Of a stretch of DNA of 64,000 bases, positions 55,216 to 64,000 are shown piece after piece; position 1 is the first letter of the stretch, and the number at the start of each line of letters is the position of its first letter. Origin of the DNA: Rhinopithecus roxellana (Eukaryota; Chordata; Mammalia; Primates; Cercopithecidae); NCBI RefSeq assembly GCF_007565055.1, contig NC_044551.1:96440089-96504088 (forward strand). The letters are read 5' to 3'. The notes under the pieces are model-generated. The model was not told where the DNA came from and searched no databases. It saw only the letters and a list, made by a program, of their open reading frames with translations. A program made the translations under genes and the position numbers.

Positions 55216-56231
55216 ATGGGGAAAAAGCAGGGCAGAAAAGCTGGAAATTCAAAAAATAAGAGCGCATCTCCCCCTGCAAAGGAGCGCAGCTCATCGCCAG
55301 CAACGGATCAAAGCTGGTCAGAGAATGACTTTGACGAGATGAGAGAAGAAGGCTTCAGTCCATCAAACTTCTAGAGCTAAAGGAGGAATTACGTACCCAG
55401 TGCAAAGAAACTAAAAATCTTGAAAAAAGAGTGGAAGAATTGATAGCTAGAATAATTAATGCAGAGAAGGTCATAAACAAAATGACAGAGATGAAAACCA
55501 TGACACGAGAAATACGTGACAAATGCACAAGCTTCAGTAACCGACTCGATCAACTGGAAGAAAGAGTATCAGCGATTGAGGATCAAATGAATGAAATGAA
55601 GCGAGAAGAGAAACCAAAAGAAAAAAGAAGAAAAAGAAATGAACAAAGCCTGCAAGAAGTACGGGATTATGTAAAAAGATCAAATCTACGTTTGATTGGG
55701 GTGCCTGAAAGTGAGGGGGAAAATGGAACCAAGTTGGAAAACACTCTTCAGGATATCATCCAGGAGAACTTCCCCAACCTAGTAGGGCAGGCCAACATTC
55801 AAATTCAGGAAATACAGAGAACACCACAAAGATACTCCTCGAGAAGAGCAACTCCAAGACACATAATTGCCAGATTCACCAAAGTTGAAATGAAGGAAAA
55901 AATCTTAAGGGCAGCCAGAGAGAAAGGTCGGGTTACCCACAAAGGGAAGCCCATCAGACTAACAGCAGACCTCTCGGCAGAAACTCTACAAGCCAGAAGA
56001 GAGTGGGGGCCAATATTCAACATTTTTAAAGAAAATAATTTTCAACCCAGAATTTCATATCCAGCCAAACTAAGTTTCATCAGTGAAGGAGAAATAAAAT
56101 CCTTTACAGATAAGCAAATGCTTAGAGATTTTGTCACCACCAGGCCTGCCTTACAAGAGACCCTGAAGGAAGCCCTAAACATGGAAAGGAACAACCGGTA
56201 CCAGCCATCGCAAAAACATGCCAAAATGTAA
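55216..56231 (+). pseudogene. L1 ORF1 (RNA-binding protein), broken by a frameshift
   Basis: ATG at 55216 opens a frame of 52 codons that ends at TAG 55372-55374, caused by loss of about one base there. The rest continues in another frame (about 55374-56231) and keeps a coiled coil with DQLEERVSAIEDQMNEMK, the RRM-like part with NLRLIGVPESE, and the C-terminal domain with RISYPAKLSFISEGEIK. ORF1p binds L1 RNA as a trimer; this copy cannot encode the whole protein. Confidence 0.92.
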
Positions 56232-56294
56232 AGACCATCAAGGCTAGGAAGAAACTGCATCAACTAACGAGGAAAATAACCAGTTAATATCATA

Positions 56295-59200
56295 ATGGCA
56301 GGATCAAGTTCACACATAACAATATTAACCTTAAATGTAAATGGACTAAATGCTCCAATTAAAAGACACAGACTGGCAAACTGGATAAAGAGTCAAGACC
56401 CATCAGTCTGCTGTATTCAGGAGACCCATCTCACATGCAGAGACATACATAGGCTCAAAATAAAGGGATGGAGGAAGATCTACCAAGCAAATGGAGAACA
56501 AAAAAAAGCAGGGGTTGCAATCCTAGTCTCTGATAAAATAGACTTTAAACCAACAAAGATCAAAAGAGGCAAAGAAGGCCATTACATAATGGTAAAGGGA
56601 TCAATTCAACAGGAAGAGCTAACTATCCTAAATATATATGCACCCAATATAGGAGCACCCAAATTCATAAAGCAAGTCCTTAGAGACTTACAAAGAGACT
56701 TAGACTCCCATACAATAATAATGGGAGAATTCAACACTCCACTGTCAACATTAGACAGATCAACGAGACAGAAAGTTAACAAGGATATCCAGGAATTGAA
56801 CTCATCTCTGCACCAAGCAGACCTAATAGACATCTATAGAACTCTCCACCCCAAATCAACAGAATATACATTCTTCTCAGCACCACATCGCACTTATTCC
56901 AAAATTGACCACATAATTGGAAGTAAAGCACTCCTCAGCAAATGTAAAAGAACAGAAATTATAACAAACTGTCTCTCAGACCACAGTGCAATCAAACTAG
57001 AACTCAGGACTAAGAAACTCAATCAAAACCGCTCAACTACATGGAAACTGAACAACCTGCTCCTGAATGACTACTGGGTACATAACGAAATGAAGGCAGA
57101 AATAAAGATGTTCTTTGAAACCAGCGAGAACAAAGATACAACATACCAGAATCTCTGGGACACATTTAAAGCAGTGTGTAGAGGGAAATTTATAGCACTA
57201 AATGCCCACAAGAGAAAGCTGGAAAGATCTAAAATTGACACTCTAACATCACAATTAAAAGAACTGGAGAAGCAAGAGCAAACACATTCAAAAGGTAGCA
57301 GAAGGCAAGAAATAACTAAGATCAGAGCAGAACTGAAGGAGATAGAGACACAAAAAACCCTCCAAAAAATCAATGAATCCAGGAGTTGGTTTTTTGAAAA
57401 GATCAACAAAATTGACAGACCGCTAGCAGGACTAATAAAGAAGAAAAGAGAGAAGAAACAAATAGACGCAATAAAAAATGATAAAGGGGATATCACCACC
57501 GACCCCACAGAAATACAAAAATACCATCAGAGAATACTATAAACACCTCTACGCAAATAAACTAGAAAATCTAGAAGAAATGGATAATTTCCTGGACACT
57601 TACACTCTTCCAAGAGTAAACCAGGAAGAAGTTGAATCCCTGAATAGACCAATAGCAGGCTCTGAAATTGAGGCAATAATTAATAGCCTACCAACCAAAA
57701 AAAGTCCAGGACCAGATGGATTCACAGCTGAATTCTACCAGAGGTACAAGGAGGAGCTGGTACCATTCCTTCTGAAACTATTCCAATCAATTGAAAAAGA
57801 GGGAATCCTCCCTAACTCATTTTATGAGGCCAACATCATCCTGATACCAAAGCCTGGCAGAGACACAACAAAAAAAGAAAATTTTAGACCAATATCCCTG
57901 ATGAACATCGATGCAAAAATCCTCAATAAAATACTGGCATTCGGATTCAGCAGCACATCAAAAAGTTTATCCACCATGATCAAGTGGGCTTCATCCCTGG
58001 GATGCAAGGCTGGTTCAACATTCGCAAATCAATAAACGTAATGCAGCATATAAACAGAACCAAAGACAAGAACCACATGATTATCTCAATAGATGCAGAA
58101 AAGGCTTTTGACAAAATTCAACAGCCATTCATGCTAAAAACGCTCAATAAATTCGGTATTGATGGAACGTACCTCAAAATAATAAGAGCTATTTATGACA
58201 AACCCACAGCCAATATCATACTGAATGGGCAAAAACTGGAAAAATTCCCTTTGAAAACTGGCACAAGACAGGGATGCCCTCTCTCACCACTCCTATTCAA
58301 CATAGTGTTGGAAGTTCTGGCTAGGGCAATCAGGCAAGAGAAAGAAATAAAGGATATCCAGTTAGGAAAAGAAGAAGTCAAATTGTCCCTGTTTGCAGAT
58401 GACATGATTGTATATTTAGAAAACCCCATTGTCTCAGCCCAAAATCTCCTTAAGCTGATAAGCAACTTCAGCAAAGTCTCAGGATACAAAATTAATGTGC
58501 AAAAATCACAAGCATTCTTATACACCAGTAACAAACAGAGAGCCAAATCATGAATGAACTTCCATTCACAATTGCTTCAAAGAGAATAAAATACCTAGGA
58601 ATCCAACTTACAAGGGATATAGAGGACCTCTTCAAGGAGAACTACAAACCACTGCTCAGTGAAATAAAAGAGGACACAAACAAATGGAAGAACATACCAT
58701 GCTCATGGATAGGAAGAATCAATATGGTTAAAATGGCCATACTGCCCAAGGTTATTTATAGATTCAATGCCATCCCCATCAAGCTACCAATGAGTTTCTT
58801 CACAGAATTGGAAAAAACTGCTTTAAAGTTCATATGGAACCAAAAAAGAGCCCACATTGCCAAGACAATCCTAAGTCAAAAGAACAAAGCTGGAGGCATC
58901 ACGCTACCTGACCTCAAACTATACTATAAGGCTACAGTAACCAAAACAGCATGGTACTGGTACCAAAACAGAGATATAGACCAATGAAACAGAACAGAGT
59001 CCTCAGAAATAATACCACACATCTACAGCCATCTGATCTTTGACAAACCTGAGAGAAACAAGAAATGGGGAAAGGATTCCCTATTTAATAAATGGTGCTG
59101 GGAAAATTGGCTAGCCATAAGTAGAAAGCTGAAACTGGATCCTTTCCTTACTCCTTATATGAAAATTAATTCAAGATGGATTAGTGACTTAAATGTTAGA

Positions 59201-60130
59201 CCTAATACCATAAAAACCCTAGAAGAAAACCTAGGTAGTACCATTCAGGACATAGGCATGGGCAAGGACTTCATGTCTAAAACACCAAAAGCAACGGCAG
59301 CAAAAGCCAAAATTGACAAATGGGATCTAATTAAACTAAAGAGCTTCTGCACAGCAAAAGAAACTACCATCAGAGTGAACAGGCAACCTACAGAATGGGA
59401 GAAAATTTTTGCAATCTACTCATCTGACAAAGGGCTAATATCCAGAACCTACAAAGAACTCAAACAAATTTACAAGAAAAAAACAAACAACCCCATCAAA
59501 AAGTGGGCAAAGGATATGAACAGACATTTCTCAAAAGAAGACATAAAAGAAGACATTCATACAGCCAACAGACACATGAAAAAATGCTCATCATCACTCG
59601 CCATCAGAGAAATGCAAATCAAAACCACAATGAGATACCATCTCACACCAGTTAAAATGGCAATCATTAAAAAGTCAGGAAACAACAGGTGCTGGAGAGG
59701 ATGTGGAGAAATAGGAACACTTTTACACTGTTGGTGGGATTGTAAACTAGTTCAACCGTTATGGAAAACAGTATGGCAATTCCTCAAGGATCTAGAACTA
59801 GAAGTACCATATGACCCAGCCATCCCATTACTGGGTATATACCCAAAGGATTATAAATCATGCTGCTATAAAGACACATGCACACGTATGTTTATTGCGG
59901 CACTATTCACAATAGCAAAGACTTGGAATCAACCCAAATGTCCATCAGTGACAGACTGGATTAAGAAAATGTGGCACATATACACCATGGAATATTATGC
60001 AGCCATAAAAAAGGATGAGTTTGCGTCCTTTGTAGGGACATGGATGCAGCTGGAAACCATCATTCTTAGCAAACTATCACAAGAACAGAAAACCAAACAC
60101 TGCATGTTGTCACTCATAGGTGGGAACTGA
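56295..60130 (+). pseudogene. L1 ORF2 (endonuclease / reverse transcriptase), broken
   Basis: Starts at ATG 56295. The endonuclease part is open to about 57540; it keeps Asn14, Glu43, Asn147 and the SDHSAIKL motif, but residue 145 is Glu (GAA, 56727-56729) where L1 endonucleases have Asp. Lesions follow: +1 shift near 57520, -1 near 57942, about 4 bp lost near 58535, and TGA at 58985-58987 in place of a Trp codon. The reverse transcriptase FADD box is intact at 58392-58403. The C-terminal Cys-rich part runs to 60130. Confidence 0.93.
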
Positions 60131-60380
60131 ACAATGAGATCACTTGGACTCGGGAAGGGGAACATCACACACCGGGGCCTATCATGGGGAGGGGGGAGCG
60201 GGGAGGGATTGCATTGAGAGTTATACCTGATATAAATGATGAATTGATGGGTGCTGACGAGTTGATGGGTGCAGCACACCAACATGGTACAAGTATACAT
60301 ATGTAACAAACCTGCACGTTATGCACATGTACCCTAGAATTTAAAGTATAATAAATAAAAAAAAGAAATACAGAATACAG

Positions 60381-61225
60381 TTGCTTTTGGAATGCTCATC
60401 TCTTATACCACATATTCGATGCACTGAATTACTAATTCGAAGTATTTTTAGTAGATTCTTTTGGATTTTCCTTTTTCTTTTCTTTTTTTTTTTTTTTTTT
60501 GAGAGACAGAGTCTCACTCTTGTCACCCAGGCTGGAGTGCAATGGCACAATCTAGGCTCACTGCAACCTCTGCCTTCCAGGTTCAAGTGATTCTCATGCC
60601 TTAGCCTCCCCAGTAGCTGGGATTAAAGTTGTGCACCACCAAGCCCAGCTAATTTTTTTGTATTTTTAGTGAAACAGGATTTCACCATTTTCACCAGGCT
60701 GGTCTCAAACTCCTGACCTCAGGTGATCCTCCCACCTTGACCTCCCAAAGTGCTCGAATTATAGGCATGAGCCACTGCACCTGGCCAACTTAGTATTTTT
60801 TGACTTTGCATTGGGTTTATTGGAGCATTAAATGCATTTTCAACTTATAATGTTTTTGACTTATGGTGTTTACCGAGATGTAACCCCATCATAAGTTGAG
60901 GAGCATCTGTATTTTCTCCACATACATTTAGAAACACATCACACAATGTTGTATGTTTTCACCTCAACTATCAAACTTAATTTAGAAAGCTAGAGAGGAA
61001 AAAGAAAATGCATTTACCCATACATTTCCTCTTCCCATTGTTCTCTCTTCCTGATTTTCTGAGATTCCTTTATCCTTTCCTTTCTATTTAGAGAACTTAC
61101 TCTCGTCATTCTTTTAAGGCAGTCCTCCTGGCAACGAATTCTCTTAGTGTTCCTTCCTCTGAGAACATCTTGACTCCCCCTTCATTCTTGAAGGGTATAT
61201 TTTGCTGGGTATAAAATTCTGACAG
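60381..61225 (-). mobile_element. Old L1, antisense, continuation after the full-length L1
   Basis: The ORF2 text resumes (TGAATTACTAATTCGAAG, 'AGTAGATTCTTTTGGATTTTC') and is cut by an Alu at 60482-60786. The segment 60790-60915 ('CATCATAAGTTGAGGAGCATCTG') looks like a separate DNA-transposon-like repeat I cannot name. L1-like sequence reappears at about 61130-61225. Boundaries are approximate. Confidence 0.6.
60482..60786 (-). mobile_element. Alu (AluS-like), antisense
   Basis: T-run, then GAGACAGAGTCTCACTCTTG through GCACCTGGCC. AluS-type text ('CAACCTCTGCCTTCCAGG'). Confidence 0.93.
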
Positions 61226-62850
61226 TTGTAGGGGAGGCAGAGATTACCTCCAACCCTCCCTTTCCTGTTAGCTCTTAGTGAACTCTTCAGTTGGCTCTAG
61301 AAACCACATTGACACCAGGAAGATTAACAAGACAAAAGTAGACAAATTTTATTAGTTTTACATATATGTGAGGACCTTTGCAAGAAAGTTAATTCCAAAG
61401 ATATGGCCAAAGCAAGATGCTTTTATATGTTTTAGACAAAGAATGATAAATTTGAGAAGAAATGACAGGCAGGATAAAGAAAATCTGGGCTGAGTATCGT
61501 GGCTCATGCCTGTAAGTCCAGCACTTTGGGAGGTTGAGGCAAGAGGATAACTTGAGGCCAGGAGTTTGAGACCAGCCTGGGCAACATAGCAAGACCCCAT
61601 CTCTAAATATATATATATGTGCTGTATGTTGGCACAAGTCTTGTTCCTAGCTACTTGGGAGGCTGAGGTGTGAGGATCACTTGAGCCCAGGTGTTCAAGG
61701 CTGTAGTAAGCTAGTCTTAACCTCCTGACCTCAGGTGATCCACCCATCTTGGCATACCAAAGTGCTGGGATTACAGGTGTGGCCCCTGTGACCAGGCTTT
61801 TTTTTTTTTTTTTTTTTTTTTTTTTCTGAGACGAACTCTTGCTCTGTCACCTGAGCTGGAGTGCAGTGGCGGATCTCGAAGGCTGTGGTGAGCTATGATT
61901 GCACCACTGCACTCCAGCCTGGGTGACAGAGCAAGACCCTGTCTCAAAAAGAAAATCTGGCTGAGGCAGTAAATTTTCTAGGGGAGTCGCTAGGAGATAT
62001 ATGTGGAGGGGTGTGGGTATAAGACAGGTGGAAGGTAAGGGTTACTTCATTAAGTATGTTTATTCAGGTTCATTGCAGCCTCCAATTCCAAGCCTCTATT
62101 GATAAGGGCTATTTTCTTGCTCTGGCATGGTGACAGTACCCCTCCCAGAGGAATCTTTATGACTTACTGCATGCAGAAAGAGAAAGATCAGCTGTTCCTT
62201 TCTGAAACTAGGATTCCTCTAATAACAAAGGGGATGGAGAGTCTTGTTACTGTTCAGCAGAGATGAAAGTTCTGCTTCCCCCTATTTGGGCTTCTCTAAC
62301 ACCACGCTGGCAGAGGTTCCCCTATTACAGCTGGGTAAGGATGGAAGTCTGGGCTCTGCACTAATCTTTGCTGGCGGGGTGAGGGTGGGAGCCACTGTTT
62401 TTTCTATGATGTGTGGCTGGAGAAGAGCAGTTATTGTCTGAAGGTTTTCCGTCTTGCTAGGCCGCCCCTTTCCTGTGCCCTTATCTGAAGAGAGCAAGGT
62501 TTTGCTGGGACCTTTTTTGTCTGCAGCTATGGCATTTCCACATTGCTGGCTTCTTCAGCTCCATGTCTGGGATGCATGAGGCAAAAAGAAATCCCAGGGA
62601 ACCCACCATCCTTGGGGTTCCTCATCCCTGAAGCCCCACACGGATCTGCTGTCTTCACCTTGCAGAGTCTCCTTAAGTTTGTTTCATGGGTAACATCGAG
62701 CTGTTTCTTGTACGTAGTGGGAGGAGTAGGAGAGAGATGTCTACTCCACTTCCCAGAAGCAGAAATCCAGTATCGGTGCTTCTTTTTCTATTTGCTAGTT
62801 TTAGGATTATGTGCTGTTGGTTTCCTGAGGTCGGTATAAAACAACTGCTT
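61226..62850. other. Intergenic repeat-derived sequence, probably old L1 5' part
   Basis: Apart from the Alu mosaic at 61490-61947, this stretch has GC and order resembling the inverse of an old L1 5' region, by my recollection only. There is no gene; short ORFs are not supported. Confidence 0.4.
61490..61947 (+). mobile_element. Alu mosaic: sense AluJ split by an inverted, permuted Alu segment
   Basis: The sense AluJ runs to about 61709, then 61710-61879 is antisense Alu text, then the AluJ right arm resumes and ends at CCTGTCTCAAAAAG. The antisense segment has the Alu 5' end first (CTCCTGACCTCAGGTGATCC to GTGACCAGGC), then a T27 run, then the Alu 3' end (GAGACGAACTCTTGCTC to GGCGGATCTCG). 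AAGGCTGTAGTAAGCT / AAGGCTGTGGTGAGCT lie on both sides. Confidence 0.8.
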
Positions 62851-62856
62851 GATCTT

Positions 62857-63168
62857 CTTTTTTTTTCTTTTTTTTTTTTTGAGACAGAGTCTCACTCTGT
62901 CACCCAGTCAAGAGCACAGTGGCCCATGGGCTCTGCTCACTGCAAGCTCTGCCTCCCGGGTTCACACCGTTCTCCTGCCTCAGCCCCCCAAGTAGCTGGG
63001 ACTACAGGCACCCGCCACCACACCCAGCTAATTTTTTGTATTTTTTTTTTAGTAGAGGCGGGGTTTCACCATGTTAGCCAGGATGGTCTCAATCTCCTGA
63101 CCTTGTGATCAGCCCGCCTTGGCCTCCGAAAGTGCTGGGATTACAGGCATGAGCCACCACGCCCGGCC
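62857..63168 (-). mobile_element. AluY-like, antisense
   Basis: T-run, then GAGACAGAGTCTCACTCTGTC through CACGCCCGGCC, with 'CACTGCAAGCTCTGCCTCCC' (AluY marker). Target duplication TGATCTTCTTTT / TGATCTTATTTT with one mismatch. Confidence 0.92.
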
Positions 63169-64000
63169 TGATCTTATTTTCAAAAGGGATCAATTGTATC
63201 CGTTATAGAAAGGGGGAACCTACCCATCCAATAGCTGTCAGAATATAAGCTCTTTACACATGTCACTGTCTTGTACATTTTCTGCAGATTCATTTCTTGC
63301 CGAAGTCTTACTTAACTACCAGTAGTAATATTCTTCTACTATTCCACAATACCCAAACCAGAATATCCAGAAAAAGGTAACTGATGACAGATGGTAAGTA
63401 AGAGATTGGCCAGGCTACCAAGAGCCAGTGGCCTGGGCAGGCCCCAGCCACTCATTGCAGAGCGGTCCATGAGACAGGATCAGAGGGGATGCAAAGGCTA
63501 GAGGGGAAAAGAATGGACCCAAATAACTTCTGACAGAGGGGATTCAATGAATTGTCTAACAAGTTCTGAAAGAACTGAAAAAAGCCAAGAGAGAGCAGGC
63601 TTTCCAGGCAGTGAGCTCAGTTTAGGTCCAGGTGTCAGTTGCTCTGGCAACAGCAAGTGGTGGAAGAGGACAGCATAATTCTCGTGTAATTTGAAGCAAC
63701 AGAACATTTGCTTCCACGAATATCTTTCTCCATTGGCCGTTTCTTATTTACAATTCAAAAATTGTACCAGGGTTTCTCTTTCAGGATGTGTCCACCGTCC
63801 CACTGAAGTTCAGAGGCTTGCGTTCAGGACTGCTGAGATTCCCAGGGCATTTTCCTGCTCTGGGAAAGTTAAACCATGTGCAAGGCAAAGTCTCTTGTGA
63901 AAGTCCACGAAGAGTAGAGGCTTTAAAACTAGTTGCCTCGTTTATAATTACTGCATATTTAATAGAAAACATATACCTCTCTGCTCCATTTTTGAAGGTT
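63169..64000. other. Intergenic sequence to the window end
   Basis: No gene and no repeat family I can name. Short ORFs on both strands have no recognisable protein features. Confidence 0.55.

Larger units (their letters stand above)
54187..60363 (+). mobile_element. Full-length LINE-1 (L1PA type), sense, inactive
   Basis: The element is 6.2 kb with a perfect 17-bp target duplication (AGAAATACAGAATACAG) at 54170-54186 and 60364-60380. Parts: 5' UTR 54187-55215, ORF1 55216-56231, inter-ORF spacer, ORF2 56295-60130, 3' UTR and A-rich tail to 60363. It inserted into an older antisense L1. ORF1 and ORF2 are both broken, so it cannot move by itself. Low divergence between its text and L1PA sequences that I know suggests catarrhine age. 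Confidence 0.95.

Noticed and set aside
59995..60309. Minus-strand frame over the L1 end
   Set aside because: It is antisense to L1 ORF2/3' UTR and carries no known protein.
49340..64000. A second gene downstream of TRIO
   Set aside because: All longer frames here belong to L1, Alu or their antisense strands. No exon chain with consistent phase could be built.
1..64000. CRISPR arrays, prokaryotic operons, tRNA or rRNA genes
   Set aside because: The window is primate nuclear DNA. I saw no regularly spaced repeats and no cloverleaf with A/B boxes apart from Alu-internal ones.

Overview
This is primate nuclear genomic DNA. It is most likely from an Old World monkey: several of the youngest-looking Alu copies (39489-39804, 41019-41321, 51610-51905, 43623-43927) carry a 'CAAGCCTGTAATCCC' left arm, 'ACTAGCCGGG' linker and 'GATCCGGCCACTGCACTCC' right arm. 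I know this combination from cercopithecid AluY lineages rather than from human AluY. The genus cannot be told from this window.

The left three quarters (1 to about 48,490) is the 3' part of TRIO on the + strand. TRIO is a very large, multidomain Rho guanine-nucleotide exchange factor. I placed 22 coding exons between 1069 and 47557 by joining ORFs at AG/GT boundaries with consistent phase. Together they encode 1264 residues, which would be about the last 1264 of the roughly 3100-residue protein. In order they hold a Ser/acidic linker, the second DH domain (GEF2, RhoA-directed), the second PH domain, a long Gly/Ser/Pro-rich linker on one large CpG-rich exon, the second SH3 domain, a basic linker, an Ig domain and the C-terminal Ser/Thr kinase-like domain. 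All joins keep the frame open and the usual kinase landmarks (glycine loop, VATK lysine, HLDLKPEN, DFG, APE) are present, so the gene looks intact. The 3' UTR has a clear poly(A) signal at 48466 with a GU-rich stretch and a perfect G-quadruplex motif just downstream.

The introns hold the usual primate repeats: Alu copies of several ages, MIR, L2 and L1 remnants and a small hAT element. Intron 31113-35217 has a nested set: an antisense MLT1 LTR split by a Tigger1 DNA transposon, itself hit by Alus.

From about 49.3 kb to the end there is no gene I can support. This is intergenic DNA dominated by an old antisense L1 (about 51.0-61.2 kb, possibly to 62.8 kb). A MER1-type hAT element with 8-bp target duplications, several Alus and one full-length L1PA-type LINE-1 (54187-60363, 17-bp target duplications) are inserted in it. 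The young L1 is dead: frameshifts in ORF1 and ORF2, a nonsense codon, and a D145E change in the endonuclease active site.

I found no undescribed system. The points most worth checking are about RNA processing in TRIO: an exon-exon junction that recreates a strong 5' splice site (21296/23576), inverted young Alus flanking two kinase exons (possible circular RNA), tandem donors and acceptors that would alter the kinase glycine loop or a linker, and a G-quadruplex beside the poly(A) site.
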